A stretch of 59,323 nucleotides of DNA, from the NCBI GenBank assembly GCA_041741895.1, contig JBGSJO010000100.1, positions 1 to 59,323 of the forward strand, read 5' to 3'. This stretch comes from Allopontixanthobacter sp041741895 (GTDB lineage Bacteria; Pseudomonadota; Alphaproteobacteria; Sphingomonadales; Sphingomonadaceae). Both the position numbers and the translations under genes were made by a program. The notes beneath the pieces are model-generated. The model searched no databases. It was not told the origin of the DNA and saw nothing but the letters and a program-made list of their open reading frames with translations. Positions 8,891 to 17,966 of the stretch are shown here, piece by piece; position 1 is the stretch's first letter, and each line of letters begins with the position of its first letter.

Positions 8891-9395
8891 TATTGACTTT
8901 CGCCGTTGGTGACAAAGCATTGGTAATCAAAGGCATGAGCCATTTTGTCCGACGCATTCTCGAAATAGACAAACGCAGAACTTTCATCCCAGTCGAGATT
9001 ACCATTCCGTTCAGTGTCGAAATACTTACATCATTAGCTTCGTGAGGATAGCGATCACGATAAAGGCCATGCCCTCGGACTTCATTGTCAGCATTCACAA
9101 AGACAGCTCCTGCTAGCTGTTGAGATCCACCTTCAAAGCTGGCTGTCCCTTTGCCGTGCCAGAGCACGCCACCTTCATGGACGGACTTGCCGGCTAGCGA
9201 AGCCTCATATTCAATCTTGCTGAATGTATCTTGTGAGTACGGAATAGTGGCAGGACCAGTTCGCTCCGAAGCTGTAAAAGCACAGTCCATTTGCGACGTC
9301 TCGGTTAGCGGCACTGGCGGAAAAAAATATCGCGACACGGCAAAAACCGTCAGTCCAATGGCGATTGGAAGGATGTATTTTCGGAATGCGCTCAC
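8874..9395 (-). CDS. Membrane-anchored protein of unknown function, probably frameshifted
   Basis: The open frame gives 173 residues with one N-terminal membrane segment (about residues 7-25) and an outside domain that I cannot assign. It starts with GTG at 9395, overlapping the carA stop as GTGA. The last 45 or so residues look non-coding (Arg/Met/Leu-rich). From about 9029 the adjacent frame is open and reads as normal protein (FDTERNGNLDWDESS, then FVYFENASDKMAHAFDYQ), ending at a TAA at 8892-8890 that overlaps the carB ATG as TAATG. A one-base deletion between about 9021 and 9033 would explain this. The intact product would be about 168 residues. It is also more AT-rich than carA and carB. 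Confidence 0.55.
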   Translation of the reverse strand: MSAFRKYILPIAIGLTVFAVSRYFFPPVPLTETSQMDCAFTASERTGPATIPYSQDTFSKIEYEASLAGKSVHEGGVLWHGKGTASFEGGSQQLAGAVFVNADNEVRGHGLYRDRYPHEANDVSISTLNGMVISTGMKVLRLSISRMRRTKWLMPLITNALSPTAKVNNAQTY

Positions 9396-10555
9396 CCCAA
9401 CATCCCCACAAACCGCTCGAACAGGTAGAAGCTATCCTGCGGCCCCGGGCTGGCTTCCGGGTGATATTGCACTCCAAACGCCTTCTTGCCCTTCACCGCG
9501 ATCCCGCAGTTGGAACCGTCGAACAGCGAAACGTGAGTTTCCTCCACCTCGTCGGTCAGTGTCGTGCCATCAACCGCAAAACCGTGGTTCATGCTGGTGA
9601 TTTCCACCAAACCGTCCTCCAGCCGTTTGACCGGGTGGTTCGCGCCGCGGTGGCCCTGGTGCATCTTGGTGGTCTTTGCGCCGGTCGCTAGTGCCAGCAT
9701 CTGGTGGCCAAGACAGATGCCGAAAATCGGCATATCCGCCTCCAGCAGTGCCTTGATGGTCGGCACCGCATAGACGCCCGTCGCCGCGGGATCGCCGGGG
9801 CCGTTGCTGAGGAACACGCCGTCGGGTTCCAGCGCCATTATCTCGTCCAGCGAGACTTTGGCCGGAACCACCGTCACCCGCGCACCGGCCTTCACCAGAT
9901 TGCGGAAGATGTTGTCCTTCGCGCCGTAATCGATGGCGATCACATGGGGCTTGGCGTCCCATGATGCCCGCGCATATCCGCCGCCCAATGCCCATGGCCC
10001 GCCGCCCCATTTCTCACCCTGATCGCGGGATACCCGCTGGGCCAGGTCCATACCCTCCAGCCCCGGCCATTCCCGTGCCCGCTCCAGCAAGGCGGGGATA
10101 TCGAACTCCCCGTCCGGCGAATGCGCGATCACCGAGTTGGGCGCGCCGGACAGGCGGATACGGCGGGTCAGGGCGCGGGTGTCCACGCCGGACAGGCCGA
10201 TCTTGCCGTTTGCCGCCATCCATTCGGCGAATTGCTGGGTGCTGCGGAAGTTGCTGCTCGGGGTGATTTCCTCACGCACCACGCAGCCCACGGCGCCCTC
10301 TACCGCGCTTTCGACATCCTCGATGTTCGCGCCGACATTGCCGATATGGGGAAATGTGAAGGTGACGATCTGCGCCGCGTAGCTGGGATCGGTCAGCACT
10401 TCCTGATAGCCGGTCATCGCGGTGTTGAAGCATACCTCACCCACTGCATCGCCCGCCACGCCGAAGCCCATGCCCCATATAACCGTCCCGTCTGCCAGAA
10501 CGAGACAGCCCGTCGCCCCGATGGGTTGCGCAGACGTAGAGGCGGCGTCGGCCAT
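9392..10555 (-). CDS. carA: Carbamoyl-phosphate synthase small subunit
   Basis: Glutaminase subunit that hydrolyses glutamine and channels ammonia to CarB. The 387 residues have the CarA N-terminal domain (LVLADGTVIWG, then TGYQEVLTDPSY) and a class I glutamine amidotransferase domain with the nucleophilic cysteine in GICLGHQ and the catalytic His-Pro-Glu in GVQYHPEAS. It heads the minus-strand operon carA-orf-carB, overlapping the next gene by 4 bases. The 154-base gap upstream is shared with the divergent yqeY-like gene. Confidence 0.98.
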   Translation of the reverse strand: MADAASTSAQPIGATGCLVLADGTVIWGMGFGVAGDAVGEVCFNTAMTGYQEVLTDPSYAAQIVTFTFPHIGNVGANIEDVESAVEGAVGCVVREEITPSSNFRSTQQFAEWMAANGKIGLSGVDTRALTRRIRLSGAPNSVIAHSPDGEFDIPALLERAREWPGLEGMDLAQRVSRDQGEKWGGGPWALGGGYARASWDAKPHVIAIDYGAKDNIFRNLVKAGARVTVVPAKVSLDEIMALEPDGVFLSNGPGDPAATGVYAVPTIKALLEADMPIFGICLGHQMLALATGAKTTKMHQGHRGANHPVKRLEDGLVEITSMNHGFAVDGTTLTDEVEETHVSLFDGSNCGIAVKGKKAFGVQYHPEASPGPQDSFYLFERFVGMLG

Positions 10556-10709
10556 AAGGGGCGCTCCGAGTAAGGTTTTTCCGGCGATGTTGCTAAGGCC
10601 TAGGCGTTATGGCCGGTTCGCCTCCGCGTCAAGCTATCGCAGCGCTCAATGTTGGGTTAGACGGGGGAAATTCAGGGCTGGCGCCCGATCATCCACAGGA
10701 AAAAACCCA

Positions 10710-11162
10710 ATGCTTCGCGACAAGATCAAAGCTGAACAGATTCTCGCCATGAAATCCGGCGACAAGGACCGCACCGCCGCGCTGCGGTCCATCCTGGCCA
10801 AAATCAAGGACCGCGATATCGAACTGCGGACCAAAGGTCCGGTGGCGGACGATAATGCGATGGTGATCGAAACCTTACAGAAGATGGCCAAGCAGCGGCG
10901 CGAATCGATCATTATGTTTCAGGATGGCGGCCGCACCGAGCTGGCAGAGCAGGAACAGTCGGAACTTGCAGTGATCGAGGAATTTCTGCCGCAGCAGCTG
11001 AGCGATGCCGAAACGGCCGCCGCGATAGAGGCGATCAAGACCGAACTCGGCGCATCATCGCTGAAGGACATGGGCGGGGTAATGGCCGAACTGAAGGCAC
11101 GCCACGGCAGCGAGCTGGACATGAGCAAAGCCAGTTCGCTAGTAAAGGAGAGTTTCGTATGA
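10710..11162 (+). CDS. GatB/YqeY-domain protein
   Basis: A 150-residue protein of the YqeY family, related to the tail domain of the GatB amidotransferase subunit; proposed to act near tRNA-dependent amidation, but its function is not settled. The conserved features are the start MLRDKIKAEQILAMKSGDK, a central KQRRESI, and the C-terminal DMGGVMAELKARH. The frame is open for 96 codons upstream, but the conserved N-terminus fixes the start at 10710, with AGGAAAA before it. The order with dnaG and rpoD downstream is common in alphaproteobacteria. Its stop overlaps the next start (ATGA). Confidence 0.92.
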   Translation: MLRDKIKAEQILAMKSGDKDRTAALRSILAKIKDRDIELRTKGPVADDNAMVIETLQKMAKQRRESIIMFQDGGRTELAEQEQSELAVIEEFLPQQLSDAETAAAIEAIKTELGASSLKDMGGVMAELKARHGSELDMSKASSLVKESFV

Positions 11163-11887
11163 ATACCCCAATGGCCCTTTTCGCCGTCAGTTCCGCCCTG
11201 GTTCTGGCCGCCTGTTCCGACCGGTCGGAAAACAGCGCAGCTACCGATCTGACTGCGGCTGATACAGCTGGCCAGACCGCAGCAAGAGCTGCGGCACTTG
11301 AAGCTGGCGATTTCATGGCTTTGCAGCTCGGGGCCAAGATCGTCGGTCCCATGGGGCCCGAGGTAAAGGGCACCATGTCCAATGCCGAGGGAAACTTTGC
11401 TGACATCCGGTCCTACGTCTCCTGCCCGGCAGAGATGGACCCCTGTGTTCCGAAAGCCGCGCCCGAAGGCACCATCTACACCTATGTCCATGTGGTATAT
11501 CCAGGGGCAGACAATGCCGCCAAAACCGGTAGCGGTGCAGGTAACACATCGTCCGATATCGAACGCGCCACCGGGTTCAGGATGATCATGCCGGCCCACG
11601 GTTTTACCGGTGTTGCCGGCTATTCGAAAGACGAGGCGCTCGCGGCCATCGGCGAAAAGGCTGACGTGGTGATCAGCTGCGTCAATGGCGGGCTGTCCTG
11701 GACGGTCAGTGCCGGCGACGGCGGCAATCAGTGGGGACAGGCTGAACCGCTGACATTTTACTGGCAATCCACCCAACCCCCGGCTGGCCCGGCAAAAGCC
11801 TATGCGATTGACGCCAATTATGCCGAGGCCGTCGGTGCTGCGCCATATCCAGCGGCGAAGGATGGTGTTGCCAACGTCTGCGGATAA
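11159..11887 (+). CDS. Lipoprotein of unknown function
   Basis: A 242-residue protein with a lipoprotein signal peptide: a hydrophobic stretch ending in LVLAAC with Cys at residue 19 as the predicted lipidated residue. The mature part contains two disulfide candidates (CPAEMDPC region and Cys near the end) and a segment resembling secreted beta-rich domains, but I do not recognise a family. It overlaps the yqeY-like gene by 4 bases and precedes dnaG by 51 bases, so it sits inside the macromolecular synthesis cluster without an obvious functional link. Confidence 0.75.
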   Translation: MNTPMALFAVSSALVLAACSDRSENSAATDLTAADTAGQTAARAAALEAGDFMALQLGAKIVGPMGPEVKGTMSNAEGNFADIRSYVSCPAEMDPCVPKAAPEGTIYTYVHVVYPGADNAAKTGSGAGNTSSDIERATGFRMIMPAHGFTGVAGYSKDEALAAIGEKADVVISCVNGGLSWTVSAGDGGNQWGQAEPLTFYWQSTQPPAGPAKAYAIDANYAEAVGAAPYPAAKDGVANVCG

Positions 11888-11938
11888 TCCCCAGCGGGCT
11901 ACCTTGTCATGATCGCCATCTCCGCCCAATAAGCGGCA

Positions 11939-13837
11939 ATGTCCCTATCACCTCAATGGCTGGATGAACTCCGCGCGCGGACCACGCTGTCCAGCCTGAT
12001 CATGCGCACGACCAAGCTGCAGAGGGCCGGGCATGAATGGAAGGCCTGCTGTCCGTTTCACGACGAGAAATCGCCCAGTTTCACGGTGTCCGATCAGAAG
12101 GGGTTCTACCACTGTTTCGGTTGCGGCGCGCATGGGGATGCGATTCGTTGGATGACCGACCAGCGCGGGTTGGAATTCATGGATGCGGTGAAGGAACTGG
12201 CGGCGGAGGCAGGGATGGAAGTCCCCGCCGCCGATCCGCGCGCCGCCCAGCGCGCCGAAGAACGCGCCGGGCTACAAGATGTGATGCAGGCGGCGCAGGA
12301 ATGGTTCGAGGCGCGGTTACAGGCCGATGACGGCGCGGGTGCGCGGGGCTACCTCAAGTCGCGCGGGTTCGATGCGCATACCGTGAAGCGCTTCGGCTTC
12401 GGTTACGCTCCGCCGGACCGGCAGGCCTTGAAGGCTGCGCTGACGCAGTTCGGCGAACCGATGCTGGTCGAAGGCGGCCTGCGCATATCGGTGGACGACA
12501 AGGAACCGTATGACCGGTTTCGCGCGCGGCTGATGCTGCCGATCCAGGATGCGCGCGGGCAAGTGATCGCCTTTGGCGGGCGAATTCTGGAAACCGATAC
12601 CAAGGCCCCGAAATACCTCAATTCTCCCGATACGCCTTTGTTTGACAAGGGGCGCACGCTCTACAACCTTCACCGCGCCGGCCCGGCTTCGCGCCAGACC
12701 GGCCGGGTGGTGGTGGTCGAAGGCTATATGGATGTAATCGCGCTGGCGGCGGCGGGGATCGAGGATGTAGTGGCGCCGCTGGGCACTGCGCTGACCGAAA
12801 GCCAGATCGAATTGCTGTGGAGATTGGTGGAGCGGCCGATCCTGTGTTTCGACGGGGATACCGCCGGGCAACGCGCGGCCATGCGCGCGGCGACGCGGGC
12901 GCTGCCGATGCTGAAGCCCTCGCATTCGCTGGCGATTGTCAACCTGCCCACCGGGCTCGATCCCGATGATCTGCTAAGAAAACATGGGCGCAAGGCGCTC
13001 GATGGTCTGCTCGACAGCCCCGCCAGCCTGCTGGAAACCTTGTGGAGTTACGAGCGCGACTTGCAGCCGCTCAACTCGCCGGAGGACAAGGCTGGGTTGA
13101 AGGAGCGGCTGCTCGCCCATGTCGATGCTATCCAGCACCCGGACATCCGGGCGCTGTACAAGCGCGAACTGCTCGAACGGTTTTCGAGCTTTGCGTTTCC
13201 GCCCCGCGCTCCGCGTGCGCACCGTTCCTCGGCGGAATGGAAGCGGGGGATGCCGTTCAAACCGGTCAATCCGTTGATCACGCCAGAGGCTTCGACCCGG
13301 CTGCGGCGAGCCTCCGAAGGCGGCGCACGGGACGAATTGCTGTCGGCGGTAATTACCGCGCTCGCCCGTTTCCCCGACCAGATCATGCGCCATGCCGAGG
13401 CGCTTGGCCGCTTCGCCGCGCATGATCCACGCGCCGCCCCGGCAATAGATATGTTGATAGAGACTGCCGAAACGCTTGAACCTGCCGACAAATCGCCCAT
13501 ATCAGTTCCAGTCGGAACTATTGCGCCGCCGGATAACACCCGTTTCGCCTTCCTCGGAGAAGGCATCGATCCGATAGCAGCGCGTGATGATCTGGCCGAA
13601 GCCGTATCCCTGCTGGTTGAAAGGCCTGCGTTGGAAGCTGCCCTGAAGGCAGCAACTGCGCGGTTCGAGATCGACCCCGAAGGTGCTTTCACAGAGCAGC
13701 AGCGCCTGCTCAAACGAAAGCTGGAATTCGAGTCGCGATTAGGGCAGATGGCGAGCAAACGGGCTGCACGCGCAGCCGCTAGTGATTCATATATGACATC
13801 CGGCAATGCACATTCGGATGGAAAAGAAACGGACTGA
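11939..13837 (+). CDS. dnaG: DNA primase
   Basis: Makes RNA primers for replication. The 632 residues show the N-terminal CHC2 zinc ribbon (Cys38, His41, Cys59, Cys62), the TOPRIM catalytic core (VVVVEGYMDVIAL with the catalytic glutamate near residue 261, then CFDGDTAGQRAA) and a less conserved C-terminal helicase-binding region. Length is normal for alphaproteobacteria. rpoD follows after 8 bases, so the two are surely co-transcribed. Confidence 0.97.
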   Translation: MSLSPQWLDELRARTTLSSLIMRTTKLQRAGHEWKACCPFHDEKSPSFTVSDQKGFYHCFGCGAHGDAIRWMTDQRGLEFMDAVKELAAEAGMEVPAADPRAAQRAEERAGLQDVMQAAQEWFEARLQADDGAGARGYLKSRGFDAHTVKRFGFGYAPPDRQALKAALTQFGEPMLVEGGLRISVDDKEPYDRFRARLMLPIQDARGQVIAFGGRILETDTKAPKYLNSPDTPLFDKGRTLYNLHRAGPASRQTGRVVVVEGYMDVIALAAAGIEDVVAPLGTALTESQIELLWRLVERPILCFDGDTAGQRAAMRAATRALPMLKPSHSLAIVNLPTGLDPDDLLRKHGRKALDGLLDSPASLLETLWSYERDLQPLNSPEDKAGLKERLLAHVDAIQHPDIRALYKRELLERFSSFAFPPRAPRAHRSSAEWKRGMPFKPVNPLITPEASTRLRRASEGGARDELLSAVITALARFPDQIMRHAEALGRFAAHDPRAAPAIDMLIETAETLEPADKSPISVPVGTIAPPDNTRFAFLGEGIDPIAARDDLAEAVSLLVERPALEAALKAATARFEIDPEGAFTEQQRLLKRKLEFESRLGQMASKRAARAAASDSYMTSGNAHSDGKETD

Positions 13838-13845
13838 CGGTATTC

Positions 13846-15843
13846 ATGGCCATCGAAGCGAAAACCACAGACAAGGATGACGCACCCCTGATCGACCTCA
13901 ACGAGGCATCGATCAAGAAGCTGCTCAGCAGGGCGAAGAAGCGCGGCTATGTCACCTATGACGAGCTGAACGAAGCGCTGCCGCAGGACCAGATGTCGTC
14001 AGAACAGATCGAAGATGTAATGTCCGCGATTTCGGAAATGGGCGTCAATGTCGTCGAGAATGACGAAGAGGCAGAGCCTGAAAACGAAGTCGAAGCCATC
14101 GATGGCAAGGCAACCAGACCGACCGCAGCAGCCAAGAAAGCCGCCCCGACCGAACGTACCGATGATCCGGTACGGATGTACCTGCGCGAAATGGGCGCGG
14201 TGGAACTGCTCAGCCGCGAAGGCGAAATCGCGATTGCGAAGCGGATCGAATCCGGCCGCGACACAATGATCATCGGCCTGTGCGAAAGCCCGATCACTTT
14301 CCACGCGATCATTCACTGGTCCGAAGCGCTCAACAATGAAGAAATGCAGCTGCGCGAGATCCTCGATCTCGATGCCATGCTGTCCAAGGAACCTCCCGTC
14401 GACAAGATGGAGGAGGGTGCCGAGGATGACGACGACGGTGAAATCAGCGAAGAAACCGCCGGTCCGACCATCCGCGCCGATGACGAGGATGAGGACGACG
14501 ACGACAATGGTGAAGAAGACGAGGACGGCGAAGAAGGCAGCAGCAAGCGAAAGGACGATGACGAGGAAGAGGACAACACCCTTTCCCTCGCCCAGATGGA
14601 AGCTGCGCTGAAACCCGAAGCGCTTGAAACCTTTGCGCGCATTACCAGCCTGTTCAAGAAATTCGAAAAGGTTCAGGCCGAACGCGTCGATATTCTGGGT
14701 GCGGGCGAAGATTATCCTGCGTCCAAGGAAAAGAAATACGAGGCGCTGCGCGAACAGCTGACGGCAGAAGTCGAAAGCGTCCAGTTCCATGCGACCAAGA
14801 TCGAATTCCTGGTCGATAATTTGTATGCCTTCAACCGCCGCCTGACCACGCTGGGCGGCCAGATGCTGCGTCTTGCCGAACGTCACAAGGTCAAACGGAT
14901 CGATTTCCTCAAGGCATATGTCGGAAATGAGCTGGATGACAATTGGCTGAAGGATAACGCGAAAAAAGACAAGAAGTGGGCGGCCTTCGCTGAAAACGAA
15001 GCCGATGCAGTCGAACGTATCCGGGCCGAAATCGCCGACATCGCAGCCAACACCGGTATGAGTCTGGATGAATTCCGGCGCATTGTGAACATGGTCCAGA
15101 AGGGCGAACGCGAAGCGCGCATTGCCAAGAAGGAAATGGTCGAGGCGAATCTGCGCCTGGTGATCTCCATCGCCAAGAAATACACCAATCGCGGCCTGCA
15201 ATTCCTCGATCTTATTCAGGAAGGCAACATCGGCCTGATGAAGGCAGTGGACAAATTCGAATACCGGCGCGGTTATAAATTCAGCACTTATGCGACCTGG
15301 TGGATCCGCCAGGCGATCACCCGCAGCATCGCCGACCAGGCGCGCACGATCCGCATCCCGGTCCACATGATCGAAACGATCAACAAATTGGTCCGCACAT
15401 CGCGCCAGTTCCTCCACGAACAGGGCCGCGAACCCACGCCCGAAGAAATGGCCGAACGCCTGTCCATGCCGCTGGAAAAAGTGCGCAAGGTGATGAAGAT
15501 CGCCAAGGAACCGATCAGCCTGGAAACGCCGATCGGTGACGAGGAAGATTCGCATCTGGGCGATTTCATCGAGGACAAGAACGCGATTATCCCAGTGGAT
15601 GCCGCGATCCAGGCCAACCTCAAGGAAACCGTCACCCGCGGGTTGGCATCGCTGACCCCGCGCGAAGAACGCGTTCTGCGCATGCGGTTCGGTATCGGGA
15701 TGAACACCGATCACACGCTGGAGGAAGTCGGCCAGCAGTTCAGCGTGACCCGCGAACGTATCCGCCAGATCGAGGCGAAGGCGCTGCGCAAGCTTAAGCA
15801 CCCAAGCCGGTCCCGCAAGATGCGCAGTTTTCTGGACCAGTAA
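13846..15843 (+). CDS. rpoD: RNA polymerase primary sigma factor (sigma-70)
   Basis: Housekeeping sigma factor for promoter recognition. The 665 residues have region 1.1 at the N-terminus, region 1.2 (DDPVRMYLREMG near residue 105), a long non-conserved region with a very acidic run (about residues 186-245, mostly Asp/Glu), and regions 2-4 with the strongly conserved KFSTYATWWIRQAI and a C-terminal helix-turn-helix ending RQIEAKALRKLKH. The acidic run is a usual feature of alphaproteobacterial RpoD. It is the last gene of the yqeY-dnaG-rpoD group and is followed by a terminator at 15868. Confidence 0.98.
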   Translation: MAIEAKTTDKDDAPLIDLNEASIKKLLSRAKKRGYVTYDELNEALPQDQMSSEQIEDVMSAISEMGVNVVENDEEAEPENEVEAIDGKATRPTAAAKKAAPTERTDDPVRMYLREMGAVELLSREGEIAIAKRIESGRDTMIIGLCESPITFHAIIHWSEALNNEEMQLREILDLDAMLSKEPPVDKMEEGAEDDDDGEISEETAGPTIRADDEDEDDDDNGEEDEDGEEGSSKRKDDDEEEDNTLSLAQMEAALKPEALETFARITSLFKKFEKVQAERVDILGAGEDYPASKEKKYEALREQLTAEVESVQFHATKIEFLVDNLYAFNRRLTTLGGQMLRLAERHKVKRIDFLKAYVGNELDDNWLKDNAKKDKKWAAFAENEADAVERIRAEIADIAANTGMSLDEFRRIVNMVQKGEREARIAKKEMVEANLRLVISIAKKYTNRGLQFLDLIQEGNIGLMKAVDKFEYRRGYKFSTYATWWIRQAITRSIADQARTIRIPVHMIETINKLVRTSRQFLHEQGREPTPEEMAERLSMPLEKVRKVMKIAKEPISLETPIGDEEDSHLGDFIEDKNAIIPVDAAIQANLKETVTRGLASLTPREERVLRMRFGIGMNTDHTLEEVGQQFSVTRERIRQIEAKALRKLKHPSRSRKMRSFLDQ

Positions 15844-15867
15844 AGATCCCGGACCCGCAAGTTATCC

Positions 15868-15898
15868 GGCCGCGCCCAAGTGGTCCGGCCAATTTTTT
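15868..15898 (+). terminator. Rho-independent terminator after rpoD
   Basis: GGCCG (15868-15872) can pair with CGGCC (15886-15890) around a 13-base loop, followed by AA and six T residues (15893-15898). The stem is short, but its place 25 bases after the rpoD stop fits a terminator. Confidence 0.6.
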
Positions 15899-15993
15899 CC
15901 AGTACCGGGATAAGGTCCAGGCAAGGTGGCTAAACCGGTCTGAAGTCCCTATATGGATCGCGTCCGATTCACTCCGACCCAAGTGGACCCAGA

Positions 15994-16452
15994 ATGCGTA
16001 TCGCCATCGCCTCCGATCATGCCGCCACCGACCTGAAGGCGGAACTGCGTGAATGGTTGATCGAACAGGGGCATGATGTCGCCGATCTTGGCCCCGAACC
16101 AGGCGAAAGTGTCGATTATCCTGATTATGGCCGCAAACTCGCAGAGGTTGTCGCGGACGGCACGGCAGATCGCGGGATCGCGTTGTGCGGTTCCGGGATC
16201 GGCATTTCGATTGCGGTCAACCGGAACCCGAAGGTGCGCTGCGCCATGGTTTCAGAGCCGTTTTCAGCCACCTTAGCGCGTGAACATAATGACGCGAATT
16301 GCATTGCAATGGGCGCGCGGCTGACCGGCAGCGATATGGCCAAGGCCTGCGTTGCGGCATTCCTGACCACCGAATTTGCCGATGCCAATGATAGTTCCGG
16401 TCGCCATTGGCGCCGCGTCGATAAACTGTCCAACCTTTCTGCCGGAAGCTGA
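15994..16452 (+). CDS. rpiB: Ribose 5-phosphate isomerase B
   Basis: Interconverts ribulose 5-phosphate and ribose 5-phosphate in the pentose phosphate pathway. The 152-residue RpiB/LacAB-family protein has the start MRIAIASDHAATDLK, the GIALCGSGIGISIAVNR active-site segment with the catalytic cysteine, and the EHNDANCIAMGAR segment. The next gene, glyA, follows after 3 bases, a conserved rpiB-glyA pairing in this group. Confidence 0.95.
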   Translation: MRIAIASDHAATDLKAELREWLIEQGHDVADLGPEPGESVDYPDYGRKLAEVVADGTADRGIALCGSGIGISIAVNRNPKVRCAMVSEPFSATLAREHNDANCIAMGARLTGSDMAKACVAAFLTTEFADANDSSGRHWRRVDKLSNLSAGS

Positions 16453-16455
16453 CCG

Positions 16456-17754
16456 ATGAACAAGGAAACCAAGATCATGAGCCGTTTCTGGCATGATAGC
16501 CTGGAACAGGCCGATCCCGAAATTGCCGCCGCAGTGGGCCATGAACTCGCCCGCCAGCAGGACAAGATTGAACTAATCGCGTCGGAAAACATCGCCAGCA
16601 AGGCGGTACTGGAGGCGACCGGATCGGTTTTCACCAACAAATATGCCGAGGGGTATCCGGGCAAACGCTATTACGGCGGCTGTGATTATGCCGATGTAGT
16701 GGAAACGCTGGCGATCGACCGGGCGAAGGAACTGTTCGGCTGCAATTTTGCCAATGTGCAGCCCAATTCAGGCAGCCAGATGAACCAGGCGGTATTCCTC
16801 GCGCTACTCGATCCAGGCGATACTTTCATGGGGCTGGACCTGAATTCGGGCGGTCATCTGACACATGGTTCACCGGTAAATATGTCCGGCAAATGGTTTA
16901 ATCCGGTACCCTACGGCGTGCGCAAGGACAATGAACTGATCGACATGGACGAGGTCGAGCGAATTGCGAAGGACTGCAAGCCCAAGTTGATCATCTGCGG
17001 CGGCACCGCCTATTCACGCATCTGGGATTTCCCGCGCTTCCGCAGCATCGCGGACAAAGTGGGCGCCTATCTGCTGTGCGACATGTCACACATCTCGGGC
17101 CTGGTGGCGGGCGGTGCGCACCCTACCCCATTTCCTCATGCGCATATCGTGACCAGCACCACGCACAAGAGCCTGCGCGGCCCGCGTTCCGGCATTATCC
17201 TGTGGGATGACGAGGAACTGTCCAAGCCGCTCAACATGGCGGTGTTTCCCGGCCTGCAGGGCGGCCCGCTGATGCATGTCATCGCCGCCAAAGCGGTTGC
17301 TTTCAGGGAGGCGTTACGCCCTGATTTCAAAATCTATGCACAGGCCGTGGTCGATAATGCCCGCGCACTGGCCGCCAGCCTGGAAGAAAACGGCCTGCGG
17401 ATCGTATCCGGCGGGACGGACAATCATTCCATGCTGGTCGATCTCACTCCCAGGGATGTTACAGGGAAATCCGCCGAAAAGGGCCTCGACCGCGCATGGC
17501 TCACTTGCAACAAGAACGGCATTCCCTACGATACGCGCAGTCCGTTTGTAACCAGCGGCATCCGTCTGGGCACACCGGCGGGCACAACTCGCGGTTTCGG
17601 CACCGATGAATTTCGCATCGTGGGCAAATTGATCGCCGAAGTCGTCAATGGTCTGGCCAAGAACGGTCCAGAAGGCGACGCCCAGATCGAAGAAAGCGTC
17701 CGCGCCCGCGTGAGCGAGTTGTGCGCCGCTTTCCCAGTCTATCCCGGGAGATAA
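16456..17754 (+). CDS. glyA: Serine hydroxymethyltransferase
   Basis: PLP enzyme that interconverts serine and glycine and loads one-carbon units onto tetrahydrofolate. The 432 residues include TNKYAEGYPGKRYYGG, the PLP-lysine segment STTHKSLRGPRSG and the C-terminal TRSPFVTSGIRLGTPAGTTR. Two starts are possible: ATG 16456 (GGAAG 7 bases upstream) or ATG 16477 (AAGGA 10 bases upstream); the conserved protein begins at MSRFWHDSL, so the second may be the true one. It lies in an rpiB-glyA-small gene-nrdR-methyltransferase run with almost no gaps. Confidence 0.97.
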   Translation: MNKETKIMSRFWHDSLEQADPEIAAAVGHELARQQDKIELIASENIASKAVLEATGSVFTNKYAEGYPGKRYYGGCDYADVVETLAIDRAKELFGCNFANVQPNSGSQMNQAVFLALLDPGDTFMGLDLNSGGHLTHGSPVNMSGKWFNPVPYGVRKDNELIDMDEVERIAKDCKPKLIICGGTAYSRIWDFPRFRSIADKVGAYLLCDMSHISGLVAGGAHPTPFPHAHIVTSTTHKSLRGPRSGIILWDDEELSKPLNMAVFPGLQGGPLMHVIAAKAVAFREALRPDFKIYAQAVVDNARALAASLEENGLRIVSGGTDNHSMLVDLTPRDVTGKSAEKGLDRAWLTCNKNGIPYDTRSPFVTSGIRLGTPAGTTRGFGTDEFRIVGKLIAEVVNGLAKNGPEGDAQIEESVRARVSELCAAFPVYPGR

Positions 17755-17756
17755 GC

Positions 17757-17966
17757 ATGACACAACGAAATGACGATTTTATCGAAGCAGCCAAGGATGA
17801 ATTATCTGGCATGGCCAAGGAGGGGATGCATCACCCCTCCACTAAACCTGTATTAACCGGTGCTGCCGTAGGCGCGGTTGCGGGCGCGTTATTGCCGGTG
17901 GTCAGTTGGCCAATCGGCCTGGCAATCGGCGCAGGCTATATGTTCTACAAACGATTGCGTCCGTAA
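17757..17966 (+). CDS. Small membrane protein between glyA and nrdR
   Basis: A 69-residue protein that starts two bases after the glyA stop and ends directly before the nrdR ATG. It has an acidic N-terminus (residues 1-25), then a Gly/Ala-rich hydrophobic stretch (about residues 31-64: TGAAVGAVAGALLPVVSWP, then IGLAIGAGYMFYKR) that could form a glycine-zipper hairpin in the membrane. I do not recognise a family. Perfect packing between two known genes supports that it is real. Confidence 0.7.
   Translation: MTQRNDDFIEAAKDELSGMAKEGMHHPSTKPVLTGAAVGAVAGALLPVVSWPIGLAIGAGYMFYKRLRP

Noticed and set aside
14400..14580. Acidic low-complexity run in rpoD as a repeat expansion
   Set aside because: An acidic non-conserved region is normal in RpoD of this class.
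13999..15801. A 600-residue open frame opposite to rpoD
   Set aside because: Its sequence is a mirror of the conserved sigma factor gene and shows no domain; long antisense frames are common in GC-rich genes.
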